DNA from: BQJD01 sp965652415
Lineage (GTDB): Bacteria > Pseudomonadota > Gammaproteobacteria > Arenicellales > CAJQKF01
Length of the DNA stretch: 64,000 nt
Reading direction: 5' to 3'
Assembly: GCA_965652415.1 (NCBI GenBank)
Contig: CBFGVH010000001.1
Coordinates: 1 to 64,000 of the forward strand
This document shows positions 31,408-40,711 of the stretch, piece by piece. Both the position numbers and the translations under genes were made by a program. Positions within the stretch are counted from its first letter, which is position 1, and the number at the start of each line of letters is the position of its first letter. The notes under the pieces were generated by a model, which worked only from the letters and a program-made list of their open reading frames with translations, did not search any database and had not been told where the DNA came from.

Positions 31408-31473
31408 GTGGTCATCGACGCGGTGCAGGCGGCGAGGAGGCACGACGAGCGCGAAGAGAGGCGGCGAAACCGG

Positions 31474-32454
31474 ATGGCCGCCTGGCTCGTTCGCACCTGG
31501 AAGCGACGCGGACCGGCGGCATTCGCCCTGTATCCGCTGTCGTTGCTTTACCGCGCCGCGATGGCGGTGCGCCGGGTCGCTTACCGAACCGGCCTCAAGT
31601 CGAGTTACCGGGCGCCTGTGCCGGTGATCGTGGTCGGCAACATCACCGTCGGGGGTAGCGGCAAGACGCCGTTCACCATCTGGCTGGTGCGCTGGCTTCG
31701 CGACCGGGGATTTCGGCCCGGCGTCGTCCTGCGCGGCTACCGCGGCAATTCAAGGGCCTGGCCCGTGGATGTGACGGCGGCGACCGACCCCGCCGTGGCC
31801 GGAGACGAGGCGGTACTGCTGGCGGCACGCACGGGTGTGCCGGTGGTCGCCGGACCGGACCGGGCGGCGGACTGTCGCGCGCTGCTCGCGCGCAGCGACT
31901 GCGACGTGGTGGTCAGCGACGACGGCCTGCAGCACCTCGCCCTGACGCGCGACTTCGAGATCGCCCTCGACGACCCGGTTGCCGGAAGGGGCAACGGCTG
32001 GTGCCTGCCGGCCGGACCATTGCGCGAGCCCGTCGGCCGCCTCGACGCCGTCGACCTCGTGGTCGTCTACGGCAACCCCGTGCACGGCATGGTGCCGGTG
32101 ATCGGCGAGGCGCGCACGCTCGACGGTGCCAGCGTCGGGCCGCTCGAGTCGCTGGCGGGGCTTTCCATCCTCGCGGTGACCGGCATCGCCCGCCCCGAGC
32201 GCTTTTTCGATGCACTCGGCGCCGCGGGCCTGGTCTTCGACCGGCTCGCGTTCGCGGACCATCACCTTTTCCGCCCTGGCGATATCCCGCCTTCGCGCCA
32301 CGATGTTATCCTTGTCACGGAAAAGGACGCGGTCAAGCTCGTGGGGATTGTCGATCCCCGGGTCCGGGTCGTCGAACTCAAGGTCGACGTCGCCCCCGCC
32401 GTCATCGACAGGCTGGAGCACCTGCTCGGGCCCAAACTGACTCGCCATGGTTGA
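31474..32454 (+). CDS. lpxK: Tetraacyldisaccharide 4'-kinase LpxK
   Basis: 326 residues from ATG 31474, matching the usual length (328). It phosphorylates the 4' position of the lipid A precursor. VPVIVVGNITVGGSGKTPF is the membrane-kinase P-loop and VVVSDDGLQHLAL is the catalytic DDGxQH motif. A GTG at 31408 abuts the msbA stop in frame and would add a charged 22-residue extension; the ATG gives the conserved N-terminus. It overlaps kdsB by eight bases. Confidence 0.93.
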   Translation: MAAWLVRTWKRRGPAAFALYPLSLLYRAAMAVRRVAYRTGLKSSYRAPVPVIVVGNITVGGSGKTPFTIWLVRWLRDRGFRPGVVLRGYRGNSRAWPVDVTAATDPAVAGDEAVLLAARTGVPVVAGPDRAADCRALLARSDCDVVVSDDGLQHLALTRDFEIALDDPVAGRGNGWCLPAGPLREPVGRLDAVDLVVVYGNPVHGMVPVIGEARTLDGASVGPLESLAGLSILAVTGIARPERFFDALGAAGLVFDRLAFADHHLFRPGDIPPSRHDVILVTEKDAVKLVGIVDPRVRVVELKVDVAPAVIDRLEHLLGPKLTRHG

Positions 32455-33232
32455 ATTCGATATCGTCATCCCGGCGCGCTACGCCTCGACCCGCCTGCCG
32501 GGCAAGCCCCTGCGCGACGTTGCCGGGAAGACGCTGATCCAGCGGGTCTACGAGTGCGCCACCAAGTCCCGCGCCAGCCAGGTGATCGTGGCCACGGACG
32601 ACGACGCCATCATGCGCGTGGCCGAGGACTTCGGCGCCACCGTGGTGATGACCTCGAAGCACCACGACTCCGGCACCGACCGTCTCGCCGAGGTGGTGCA
32701 GCGGCTGAACGTGCCCGACGATCGCATCATCGTGAACCTGCAAGGCGACGAACCGCTGGTGCCGGCGCAGCTCATCCACCAGGTCGCCGAGGGGCTGGCC
32801 GGGGACGATCGCGCGAGTATCGCCACGGTCTGCAAGGAAGTTCGCCGCCAGCGCGACTACACCGACCCTTCGGTGGTCAAGGTGGTCATGAGCCGCGACG
32901 GCTACGCGCTGTACTTCTCGCGCGCGCCGATCCCCTGGGCCAGGCAGCACGACGGCCTGCCGTCGCGCTGGCCGCCCAAACCAAGGAGGGTCTACCATCA
33001 CATCGGCATGTACGCCTACCGGGCGGCGTACCTGAGGCGCTTCGCCGCGCTCGAATCGTGCGAACTCGAACAGGTGGAGAAACTGGAGCAGCTGCGGGCC
33101 CTTTGGAACGGCGAAGCCATCCGCGTGCTCAAGGCTTATTGCCTCCCCGGACCCGGGGTGGATACCATCTACGACCTCGAGAACGTCATCCGCATATTTG
33201 AACGCCAGCAGGAAGCCGAGCACGAGCAATGA
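32447..33232 (+). CDS. kdsB: CMP-KDO synthetase KdsB
   Basis: 261-residue 3-deoxy-manno-octulosonate cytidylyltransferase, which activates KDO for LPS inner core. FDIVIPARYASTRLPGKPL is the CTP-binding start, NLQGDEPLVP the metal-binding loop and YHHIGMYAYR the KDO-binding part. It overlaps lpxK and the phosphatase gene (ATGA), forming a tight LPS operon. Confidence 0.95.
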   Translation: MVEFDIVIPARYASTRLPGKPLRDVAGKTLIQRVYECATKSRASQVIVATDDDAIMRVAEDFGATVVMTSKHHDSGTDRLAEVVQRLNVPDDRIIVNLQGDEPLVPAQLIHQVAEGLAGDDRASIATVCKEVRRQRDYTDPSVVKVVMSRDGYALYFSRAPIPWARQHDGLPSRWPPKPRRVYHHIGMYAYRAAYLRRFAALESCELEQVEKLEQLRALWNGEAIRVLKAYCLPGPGVDTIYDLENVIRIFERQQEAEHEQ

Positions 33233-33711
33233 TCAAGGTCCTGTTCGTGTGTCTTGGAAACATCTGCCGATCGCCGACCGCCGAGGGCGTGTTCCGGCGC
33301 CTGGTAGAGGATGAGAGGCTGGGCGACGTGGTCCAGATCGACTCCGCCGGAATCGCGTCCTGGCACGTGGGACGCCCGCCGGACGAGCGCGCCCGCGAGG
33401 CCGCCCGCCGGCGCGGCGTCGATATCGATCACCTGCGCGGTCGCCAAGTTCGCGCGCAGGACTTCGAGCACTTCGACTACATCATCGCCATGGATCGGGA
33501 CAACCTCGCGGCGCTGATCGATATCTGCGAACCGCATCACCGCTCGAGGCTGCGACTTCTGATGGAGTTCGAACCAGCCTACGGAATCGACGAAGTGCCC
33601 GACCCCTACTACGGCGGCGAGTCCGGTTTCGACCGCGTCCTCGACATGATCGAGGCGGCCAGCGCCGCCCTGCTGGACGAGGTCCGGCAGCGCGTCGACA
33701 GCGGCCGCTGA
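33229..33711 (+). CDS. Low-molecular-weight protein-tyrosine phosphatase
   Basis: 160-residue enzyme with the P-loop C8-LGNIC-R14-SP near the N-terminus and the general acid D125 in DPYYGG. It dephosphorylates tyrosine (or arginine) in target proteins; in LPS or capsule settings it often opposes a BY-kinase, but none is seen here. It overlaps kdsB by four bases, so it is co-expressed with LPS genes. Exact target unknown. Confidence 0.92.
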   Translation: MIKVLFVCLGNICRSPTAEGVFRRLVEDERLGDVVQIDSAGIASWHVGRPPDERAREAARRRGVDIDHLRGRQVRAQDFEHFDYIIAMDRDNLAALIDICEPHHRSRLRLLMEFEPAYGIDEVPDPYYGGESGFDRVLDMIEAASAALLDEVRQRVDSGR

Positions 33712-33728
33712 GCCGGCGCCCCGCCGCA

Positions 33729-34757
33729 ATGCAGCCGGCGAGACTCGGCCCGGTCATCACCGATCTTGCGGGCACCACAGTGGCCCGCTCGGAGTGGGAC
33801 ATGCTGCGCCACCGCAACCTCGGCGGCGTCATCCTGTTCTCGAGAAACTACGACGAACCGCGGCAGCTCGGCAGCCTGTGCGACGAAATCCGCGACACGG
33901 CCGGTCGCCGACTTCTCATTGCGGTGGACCAGGAGGGCGGTCGGGTGCAGCGGTTCAAGGGGGGCTTCTCGACCCTGCCGCCGATGGCCGTGTTCGGACG
34001 CCTTTACGACACCGACCCGGGCCGTGCGCTCGAATGCGCACGCCAAGCGGCGCTGACCATGGCCCTGGAGCTTCGCACCCGCGGCGTCGACCTCAGTTTC
34101 GCGCCGGTGGCGGACCTCGACCGTGGCGTCAGCACGGTCGTCGGCGACCGCGCCTTTCACCGCGAACCCCGGGCCGTCGCCGCCCTGTGTACCGCCTGGC
34201 GTCAGGGCATGGCCGACGCCGGCATGGCGGCGGTCGCCAAGCATTTTCCCGGACACGGCGCGGTGGCCGCCGACTCGCACCTCGACATGCCCGTGGACGA
34301 CCGCCCGCTCGGCGAGATCGAGGCCGAGGACCTCGTGCCTTTCGCGCGCCTGGTCGAAGCCGGCGTGGAAGGCGTGATGACGGCCCACGTGGTCTACCGC
34401 GAGGTGGACGCCGAGGTCGCCACGTTTTCGAGATTCTGGATTCGCGAGATGCTGCGCGCGCGCCTCGGCTTCGACGGCGTGGTGTTCAGCGACGACCTCT
34501 CCATGGCCGGGGCCGGCAGCGCGGGTGGGCCCGGCGAACGGGCACGTGCAGCGCTGGAAGCCGGCTGCGACGCGCTCCTGGTGTGCAACGACCGAAAGGC
34601 GGCCATCGAGGTCCTGGACCACGTGGACGGGCCCGCGCGACCGCTCGAACCCCTCCTGGGGCGCGACATCGCACCGGCGCTGCCTGGTCTCGAGGGCAGG
34701 GTGACCCGATTCTCGGCGACGCTGCAGGACCTCGCCGCCGACCGCGCGCAGGGCTGA
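33729..34757 (+). CDS. nagZ: Beta-N-acetylhexosaminidase NagZ
   Basis: 342-residue GH3 enzyme (E. coli NagZ 341) that removes GlcNAc from anhydro-muropeptides in cell wall recycling. AVDQEGGRVQRF, KHFPGHG (K171-H172 onward, with the catalytic His in PGHG) and FSDDLSM with the nucleophile Asp are clear. Cytoplasmic, no signal peptide. It converges on efp with only five bases between the stop codons. Confidence 0.95.
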   Translation: MQPARLGPVITDLAGTTVARSEWDMLRHRNLGGVILFSRNYDEPRQLGSLCDEIRDTAGRRLLIAVDQEGGRVQRFKGGFSTLPPMAVFGRLYDTDPGRALECARQAALTMALELRTRGVDLSFAPVADLDRGVSTVVGDRAFHREPRAVAALCTAWRQGMADAGMAAVAKHFPGHGAVAADSHLDMPVDDRPLGEIEAEDLVPFARLVEAGVEGVMTAHVVYREVDAEVATFSRFWIREMLRARLGFDGVVFSDDLSMAGAGSAGGPGERARAALEAGCDALLVCNDRKAAIEVLDHVDGPARPLEPLLGRDIAPALPGLEGRVTRFSATLQDLAADRAQG

Positions 34758-34762
34758 AATCG

Positions 34763-35326
34763 CTACTCGGCCCGCTCGACGTACTCGCCGGTTTCCGTGT
34801 TGACCTTGACGCGGTCGCCGACGTTCACGAACGTGGGGACGATGACCCGGATGCCGGTCTCGAGACGGGCCGGCTTGCCGGAGCCCGAGGCGGTCTGGCC
34901 CTTGACCACGGCCTCGGTCTCGACCACCTCCAGGACCACGTTCGGCGGCAGCTCGAACCCGATGGGCACGTCGTTGTGGAAGTTGATCTGCACCTCGGTG
35001 TTGGGCAGCAGGTAGCCGACCTGGTCCTGCAGGTCCTCGGCGGCCAGGCTCAGCTGCTCGTAGGTCTCGAGGTCCATGAACACGAGGTTGTCGCCGTCCT
35101 GGTACAGGTACTGCATCTGGCGCACGTCGACGTGGGCCTTCTCCAGCTTGTCCTCGGAGCGAAAACGCTCGTTGAGCTTGGTCCCCTGGTTGATTTCCTT
35201 CAGTTCGAGCTGGGCGAACGCGCCGCCCTTGCCGGGCTTGACGTGGCTCTTCTTGAGCACCCGCCAGAGCTTGTTCTGGTACTCGATGAGATTGCCGACT
35301 CGCACGTCGGAGGCGGAAATTTTCAT
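34763..35326 (-). CDS. efp: Elongation factor P
   Basis: 187-residue three-domain EF-P that rescues ribosomes stalled at polyproline. K33 in KPGKGGAF is the lysine that EpmA/EpmB beta-lysylate in gammaproteobacteria. The ATG at 35326 gives MKISASDVRVGN; an in-frame extension to 35398 adds 24 unlikely residues. No epmA or epmB is in the window, so the modification cannot be confirmed here. Confidence 0.95.
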   Translation of the reverse strand: MKISASDVRVGNLIEYQNKLWRVLKKSHVKPGKGGAFAQLELKEINQGTKLNERFRSEDKLEKAHVDVRQMQYLYQDGDNLVFMDLETYEQLSLAAEDLQDQVGYLLPNTEVQINFHNDVPIGFELPPNVVLEVVETEAVVKGQTASGSGKPARLETGIRVIVPTFVNVGDRVKVNTETGEYVERAE

Positions 35327-35422
35327 GGCCTTGGGTCCGGGTGAAAAAGCGCGATATTCTAGCAGTACCGACGTGAACATGCCCGTTTCCACAAGCAATC
35401 CTCATTCGTCGCGTCAACGACA

Positions 35423-36079
35423 GTGACAATTCGACAATTCCACGACCTCGGCTGGTACGATGCCGCGTGCCGCCGCTGCCCGCGCCTGGCCGCCTTCCTC
35501 GACGAAGTCTCGGCCGAGCACCCGCGCTACCACTGCCGGCCGGTTCCGCCGTTCGGCGACCCCGCGGCGCGCCTCCTGGTGGTCGGGCTGGCGCCGGGCA
35601 AGCACGGGGCCAACGCCAGCGGCCGCCCGTTCACGGGGGACCACGCGGGCATCCTCCTGTACCGCACGCTGCACCGCTTCGGCTTCGCCAGCCGACCCGA
35701 GTCGAGCGCGGCGGATGACGGGCTGGAACTGATCGACTGCCGCATCACCAACGCCGTCAAGTGCCTGCCGCCGGCCAACAAGCCAGTCGGCGACGAGGTG
35801 CGCCGGTGCCTGGAGTATCTGCGCCGCGAGATCGCCGCGCTCGAGCCCGGCTCGGTGGTGCTCGCCCTTGGCGGCCTGGCGCACGGCGCGGTGCTGCGCT
35901 GCGTTGGCCTGGCGCCGGCGCGCCACCGGTTCGCGCACGGCAGCGAGTACGTCACCGACGACGGCATTCACGTCGTCTCGAGCTACCATTGCTCGCGTTA
36001 CAACACCCAGACCGGCCGGCTCACCGAGGACATGTTCGCCGCAGTGTTCGCTCGCGCCAGGGCGCTGGTCGGCACGTGA
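35423..36079 (+). CDS. Family 5-type uracil-DNA glycosylase (UDGb)
   Basis: 218-residue iron-sulfur uracil-DNA glycosylase. GLAPGKHGANASGRPFTGD is the family-5 catalytic region (no Asp/Asn nucleophile as in family 1), and C16, C19, C114 and C129 are placed to hold a 4Fe-4S cluster. HVVSSYHCSRYN is the C-terminal DNA-minor-groove segment. GTG start. The stop overlaps the uvrC GTG (GTGA), which couples two DNA repair genes. Confidence 0.88.
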   Translation: MTIRQFHDLGWYDAACRRCPRLAAFLDEVSAEHPRYHCRPVPPFGDPAARLLVVGLAPGKHGANASGRPFTGDHAGILLYRTLHRFGFASRPESSAADDGLELIDCRITNAVKCLPPANKPVGDEVRRCLEYLRREIAALEPGSVVLALGGLAHGAVLRCVGLAPARHRFAHGSEYVTDDGIHVVSSYHCSRYNTQTGRLTEDMFAAVFARARALVGT

Positions 36080-37899
36080 GCGAGCCCCGGGCCGAACCCT
36101 TCGACCACCGCCGCTTCCTGGCCACGGCGCCGGAGCGGCCGGGCGTCTACGTCATGTACGACGAGTCCGGCAACTGCCTCTACGTCGGCAAGGCCCGCGA
36201 CCTGAAAAAGCGCGTGGCCAACTACTTTCGCTCGAGCGGACTCGATCCCAAAACCCGCGCGCTCAAGTCCCACATCGCCGGCATCGAACTGCACATCACC
36301 CGCGGCGACAACGAGGCGCTGCTGCTCGAGTACAACCTGATCCAGTCGCTCAAGCCGCGCTACAACGTGATGATGCGCGACGACAAGAGCTACCCGTACA
36401 TCCGCCTGACCGACGAGGAGTTCCCTCGCCTGGTGTTCTATCGCGGCTCCACCCGCGGCAAGGGCCGGTTCTTCGGGCCCTATGCCAATGCCGGCGCGGT
36501 GCGCGAGGTGCTCGCCCAGATTCACAAGATCATTCCGCTTCGCCAGTGCGAGGACAGCGTGTTCAGGAACCGCACGCGGCCTTGCCTGCAGTTCCAGATC
36601 GGCCGCTGCAGCGCACCTTGCACCGGCGAGATCGACGCCGGCCGCTACCGCGAGGACGTCGAGCAGGCGGCGCTGCTCCTGGCCGGCGACGACCAGACGC
36701 TCGACGAGAGCCTGAACAGGCGCATGACGGAGGCGGCCGGAGCGCTCGAGTTCGAGGACGCGGCGCGTTTTCGCGATCGCATCCGCCGCCTGCGCCGGAT
36801 CAAGGCCGGCCAGTTCGTGGCCCACCTGGACGGCGACGTCGACGTGATCGCGCTCGCCCGCCACGACCGGCGCTACTGCATCGCCCTTTCGACCGTGCGC
36901 GACGGCCGCAACCTCGGCCAGAGGTTCTTCGTCGACACCGCGCCCGAGAACACGCTGGACGGCGAGATCGTCTCCGCGTTCATCGCCCAGCACTACCGCA
37001 ACCATCCGCCGCCCTCGGAGATCATCACGGCCCAGCGTCTCGACGACGCCGAGTTCCTGTCGAGCGCGCTCGGCGAGGCGAAGGGGAGCGGCGTGGCGGT
37101 TCGAAGCGCCGTGCGCGGCAGGCGCAGCCGCTGGCTGCAGATGACTCGCCTCAATGCCGCCAGCCACCTGGAGCGCGACCTCGAGGACCGCGGGCGCAAT
37201 CTCGACCGGTTTTCCGAACTGACGACCGCCCTGGGCCTCGCCCGGGTGCCAGAGCGGGTCGAATGCTTTGACGTCAGCCACACAATGGGCGAGCGCACCG
37301 TGGCTGCCTGCGTGGTCTTCGACCAGCAGGGTCCGGTGCCGGCCGAGTACCGGCGCTTCAACATCCGCGCCGACACTCGCGGCGACGACTACGCCGCCAT
37401 GGCCGAGGTCATCGGCCGCCGCTACCGCAAGGTGGCGGGGGGCGAGGGCAGGGCGCCCGACCTGCTGCTGGTCGACGGCGGCAAGGGCCAGCTGGCGCGG
37501 GCGCTCACGGTGACCGGGGAACTCGGGCTGTCGGACATGGTGGTGGTGGGCGTCGCCAAGGGACTCGAGCGCCGCGCCGGGCAGGAACGGCTGTTCTTGT
37601 CGCCCCATGGTGGCCCGACTATACTCGATCCGGCCTCGGGCGCGTCGCATCTCATCCAGGCCATTCGCGACGAAGCCCACCGGTTCGCGATCACGGGCCA
37701 CCGCGCCAGGCGGCAGAAGGCGCGGACCAGTTCGAGGCTCGAGGAAATTCCCGGCATCGGGGCGGTCAAGCGGCGCGCCTTGCTGCACCATTTCGGCGGT
37801 CTGAAGGAAGTGCGACAGGCAAACGTGGAGGAACTGATGAAGGTGCCCGGAATCAGCCGCACCCTGGCCGAGAAGATCCGCGACACGCTCGACCGCTGA
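36076..37899 (+). CDS. uvrC: UvrABC excinuclease subunit C
   Basis: 607-residue UvrC (E. coli 610). N-terminal GIY-YIG nuclease (GVYVMYDESGNCLYVGKARD), Cys-rich linker, UVR domain at MTEAAGALEFEDAARFRDRI for UvrB contact, the RNase H-like C-terminal nuclease with ECFDVSHTMGE and LLLVDGGKGQL, and a helix-hairpin-helix end. GTG overlaps the upstream glycosylase stop. pgsA follows after one base, a standard gammaproteobacterial pair. Confidence 0.96.
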   Translation: MSEPRAEPFDHRRFLATAPERPGVYVMYDESGNCLYVGKARDLKKRVANYFRSSGLDPKTRALKSHIAGIELHITRGDNEALLLEYNLIQSLKPRYNVMMRDDKSYPYIRLTDEEFPRLVFYRGSTRGKGRFFGPYANAGAVREVLAQIHKIIPLRQCEDSVFRNRTRPCLQFQIGRCSAPCTGEIDAGRYREDVEQAALLLAGDDQTLDESLNRRMTEAAGALEFEDAARFRDRIRRLRRIKAGQFVAHLDGDVDVIALARHDRRYCIALSTVRDGRNLGQRFFVDTAPENTLDGEIVSAFIAQHYRNHPPPSEIITAQRLDDAEFLSSALGEAKGSGVAVRSAVRGRRSRWLQMTRLNAASHLERDLEDRGRNLDRFSELTTALGLARVPERVECFDVSHTMGERTVAACVVFDQQGPVPAEYRRFNIRADTRGDDYAAMAEVIGRRYRKVAGGEGRAPDLLLVDGGKGQLARALTVTGELGLSDMVVVGVAKGLERRAGQERLFLSPHGGPTILDPASGASHLIQAIRDEAHRFAITGHRARRQKARTSSRLEEIPGIGAVKRRALLHHFGGLKEVRQANVEELMKVPGISRTLAEKIRDTLDR

Positions 37900-37900
37900 C

Positions 37901-38488
37901 ATGCCGATCAACACACCCAATATCCTGACCCTGATCCGGATCCTGATCATCCCGGTGATCATCGTGGTGTATTTCATGCCGTCGCGCAGCACCAACGAGA
38001 TCGTCACCTTCCTGTTCGTGCTCGCGGCGATCACCGACTGGCTGGACGGCTACCTCGCCCGGCGTTGGAACCAGGGCTCGCCCTTCGGGGCCTTCCTCGA
38101 TCCGGTGGCCGACAAGCTGATTGTCGCCACCGCGCTGATCCTGCTGGCCAGCGACAGGGAAGTGCTCGAACTCGTCTACAGCAAGATCCTGTTCACCATC
38201 GTCACCTGCGTGATCATCGGCCGCGAGATCACGATTTCGGCCCTGCGCGAGTGGATGGCGGGCATCGGAGCCCGCAGCAGCGTGGCGGTGGGGATGATCG
38301 GGAAGATCAAGACCGGCGTGCAGATGGTGGCCATCTCCATGCTGCTCTACCACGACCCGCTGTGGGGCCTTCCGATATTCAAGATCGGCGAGATCGCCCT
38401 GTACGCGGCGGCCGCCCTGACCCTGTGGTCGATGTTCGTCTACCTGAGGGCCGCGTGGCCGACCCTCGTCGACGAGGGGGCCGCGTAG
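37901..38488 (+). CDS. pgsA: CDP-diacylglycerol-glycerol-3-phosphate phosphatidyltransferase
   Basis: 195-residue membrane enzyme that makes phosphatidylglycerophosphate. The CDP-alcohol motif is complete: DWLDGYLARRW, then GAFLDPVADK (D-x2-D-G-x2-A-R-x8-G-x3-D-x3-D). NTPNILTLIRILIIPVI is the usual N-terminus. It follows uvrC by one base and precedes the tRNA-Gly/tRNA-Cys block. Confidence 0.96.
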   Translation: MPINTPNILTLIRILIIPVIIVVYFMPSRSTNEIVTFLFVLAAITDWLDGYLARRWNQGSPFGAFLDPVADKLIVATALILLASDREVLELVYSKILFTIVTCVIIGREITISALREWMAGIGARSSVAVGMIGKIKTGVQMVAISMLLYHDPLWGLPIFKIGEIALYAAAALTLWSMFVYLRAAWPTLVDEGAA

Positions 38489-38513
38489 ATTGCCGATACG
38501 CCGGCGGCGGCAC

Positions 38514-38541
38514 TTGACAGCCGACCGACAGTGGATAGAAT
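38514..38541 (+). promoter_or_regulatory. Promoter of tRNA-Gly
   Basis: TTGACA at 38514-38519, 16 bases, then TAGAAT at 38536-38541. This near-consensus sigma70 promoter would start transcription near 38548, leaving about 50 bases of 5' leader before the tRNA. Confidence 0.75.
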
Positions 38542-38597
38542 CAGCTTCCCCGATTCCTGAAGCGAATGCGACGCTATCGGAGGGATTTCAACAAGAT

Positions 38598-38673
<76 letters not shown>

Positions 38674-38685
38674 GGTTTCTAAAGG

Positions 38686-38710
38686 GCCCCGGCACGCACC
38701 GGGGCTTTTT
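38686..38710 (+). terminator. Terminator after tRNA-Gly
   Basis: GCCCCGG pairs with CCGGGGC over a six-base loop and is followed by five T. It separates tRNA-Gly from tRNA-Cys, and its T-run is shared with the -35 of the next promoter. Confidence 0.88.
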
Positions 38711-38736
38711 GTGCCGTCCTGCCGGGATGGTATGAT
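38709..38736 (+). promoter_or_regulatory. Promoter of tRNA-Cys
   Basis: TTGTGC at 38709-38714, 16 bases and TATGAT at 38731-38736. Transcription would begin near 38743, three bases before the mature tRNA. The -35 box overlaps the tail of the tRNA-Gly terminator. Confidence 0.55.
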
Positions 38737-38745
38737 CGCTCACCC

Positions 38746-38819
38746 GGCTGGGTGGCAGAGTGGTTATGCAGCGGCCTGCAAAGCCGTGTACGCCGGTTCG
38801 ATTCCGACCCCAGCCTCCA
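38746..38819 (+). tRNA. tRNA-Cys (anticodon GCA)
   Basis: 74 bases. GGCTGGG pairs with CCCAGCC, the anticodon loop CTGCAAA gives GCA, the T arm has GGTTCGATTCC and CCA is encoded. Confidence 0.96.
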
Positions 38820-38971
38820 AAATGCCGCCGGTCGAACGCCCCGGGCCGCGCGGGGCGCACACCCGGGCCCCCTAGTGCGCGCCGCGGGTAAACGCAGCGC
38901 TGCCGGGCCGGCAGCAACGCGCATCGGCGTGACGGGATGCCGGGCGCCGTTGACCGCAAGAGCCTGACAAC

Positions 38972-39733
38972 GTGACCGAACTCCTCGTCCTGCCCGACGG
39001 CATCGGCGCCGTCACCGCCGCGTTCATCGTTCTCGCCACCATGGCCACCTCGATGGTGGGCGCCATGTTCGGGGTCGGCGGCGGGACCATCCTGCTCGCG
39101 GTCCTGGCGGTCCTGCTGCCGCCGGTGGCGCTGATCCCGGTCCACGGGGTGGTTCAACTCGGCGCCACCGGGGTGCGCGCGGTGTTGCTCGCGCGGCACA
39201 TCAACCGCGCAACGGTGCTGCCCTTCGTCGCCGGCTCGGCAATCGGCTCGGCGCTGTCCGGGGTCATGTTCTTCCAGTTCTTTCCGCCGTGGCTGATCCA
39301 GTACGCGGTGGCCGCGTTCATCGCCTGGTCGGTGCTGGGCGCCATGCCGGCCATCGGCCGGCGGCACATCCTCTTCGCCGGGGCATTCTCGGGTTTTCTG
39401 ACCATCCTGTTCGGCGCCACCGGAACCTTCGTCAGCGCCTTCGTCAAGAGCATGAACATGCCGCCGCTTCGCTACGTCGCCACTCACGCGACGCTGATGA
39501 GCCTGCAGCATCTCGTGAAGATCGTCGTGTTCGGCGTGCTCGGCTTCGCTTTCGGGCCCTACGCGCTGCTGATCACGCTGATGTTGGCGAGCGGCTTCGT
39601 GGGTACCGTGATCGGCCGCAACATCCTGCTCAGCATGAGCGAGAAGCGCTTCAAGCCCGTTCTCAACGCCATCCTGCTTGTGCTCGCCCTCAGGCTCGCC
39701 TGGCAGGCGACCGAGGGACTGCTGGCCGCCTGA
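38972..39733 (+). CDS. TauE/SafE (TSUP) family permease
   Basis: 253-residue membrane protein with about eight helices. MVGAMFGVGGGTILLAVLAV is the first TSUP repeat and FSGFLTILFGATGTFVSAFV the second. The family moves sulfite, sulfoacetate or similar organosulfur anions, usually outward. GTG start at 38972. It stands alone after tRNA-Cys and converges on the hydrolase operon; no sulfur pathway gene adjoins, so the substrate is open. Confidence 0.87.
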   Translation: MTELLVLPDGIGAVTAAFIVLATMATSMVGAMFGVGGGTILLAVLAVLLPPVALIPVHGVVQLGATGVRAVLLARHINRATVLPFVAGSAIGSALSGVMFFQFFPPWLIQYAVAAFIAWSVLGAMPAIGRRHILFAGAFSGFLTILFGATGTFVSAFVKSMNMPPLRYVATHATLMSLQHLVKIVVFGVLGFAFGPYALLITLMLASGFVGTVIGRNILLSMSEKRFKPVLNAILLVLALRLAWQATEGLLAA

Positions 39734-39746
39734 GCGCGAGGGCGGG

Positions 39747-40673
39747 TCAATCGCCCGAGTACACCGGCGCCGGCTGGGTGAAGAAGGCGTGCAGTATGTG
39801 ATAGACAACCAGGTAGTTCTTCTGCTGGAAGCTGGCGTGTGAAATGCCGGGCATGATGGCAAACTGCTTGTCCGGGTTGGGCAGGCGGCGAAAGAACTCG
39901 ACCAGGTCGTCAAGCGCCGCGATGCCGTCGTACTGGCCGCGCATGACGATGGTGGGCACGGTGATCTTCGCCGGGTCGTTGAGCGGCAGCCGCGAGCACA
40001 TGTCGATGTAGGTGCCGTTGGGAATCGAGTCGTCGAGCTCGGTGATGGCCTCGGCGAAGGCGTCGACGACATCGTCGGCGGCCGTGCCCGGGTGGTCCCG
40101 GTTGAAGATCGAGTGGACAAACGCGCGATCGATGGGTCGCCGGTTGGAGGCTAGAAACTGCGGCAGCTTCTTGCGTCGTTCCTCGAGGGTGGGGCTGCCT
40201 TCACCGGTCCACACGTAGGCGTCCAGCGCCAGCCGCGCGACGCGCTCGGGGTGGCGCTCGGCGAACAACGCCGCGCGCAGCGCGCCCGAGGAGATCCCGT
40301 ACACGAGCAGCGGCCCCGCGTTGCGTATCGCCATGATGTACTCGCTGGCCGCGGCGAGATCGTCGGCGCCGTTGGCGATGTCGCAGGTGATGTCGCGGTG
40401 CTTGTCGGAGCGGCCGTATCCCTCCATGTCCACGCACCACGTGTCGAAGCCCCGCACCGCGAACCAGTCCATCACCGAGCTGAACGGCCTGCCCTCGACG
40501 TGCAGGTCGAAGGTCGGCTGCGACGCCATCGACGAGCCGTGCACGAACAGCACGGTGCCCTTCGATGCGTCGGGACTGTCGAGGTACTTCTCCCACAGGA
40601 ACAGTTTGACGTCGCCCTTGCCGGTCCAGTGCTCCTGGCCAGCGATGGGATAGTCTGCGGCGGTCTTGGTCAT
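39747..40673 (-). CDS. Alpha/beta hydrolase
   Basis: 308-residue cytoplasmic hydrolase. The nucleophile elbow is G126-I-S128-S-G130, an oxyanion stretch VLFVHGSSMASQP lies at about 41-53, and the late ISHASFQQ likely supplies the catalytic His. TFDLHVEGRPFSSVMDWFA and WCVDMEGYGRSDK are family-typical. It is last in the tctC-tctB-tctA-aldo/keto reductase-hydrolase operon, 38 bases after the reductase, so an ester or lactone related to the imported carboxylate is a reasonable but unproven substrate. Confidence 0.85.
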   Translation of the reverse strand: MTKTAADYPIAGQEHWTGKGDVKLFLWEKYLDSPDASKGTVLFVHGSSMASQPTFDLHVEGRPFSSVMDWFAVRGFDTWCVDMEGYGRSDKHRDITCDIANGADDLAAASEYIMAIRNAGPLLVYGISSGALRAALFAERHPERVARLALDAYVWTGEGSPTLEERRKKLPQFLASNRRPIDRAFVHSIFNRDHPGTAADDVVDAFAEAITELDDSIPNGTYIDMCSRLPLNDPAKITVPTIVMRGQYDGIAALDDLVEFFRRLPNPDKQFAIMPGISHASFQQKNYLVVYHILHAFFTQPAPVYSGD

Positions 40674-40711
40674 TTCTCTCTCCGAACGTGGTAACCGGCG
40701 GTGTGGCGGTG

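Noticed and set aside
35998..38034. Long minus-strand open frame opposite uvrC
   Set aside because: uvrC has a full set of motifs on the plus strand; the antisense frame has none.
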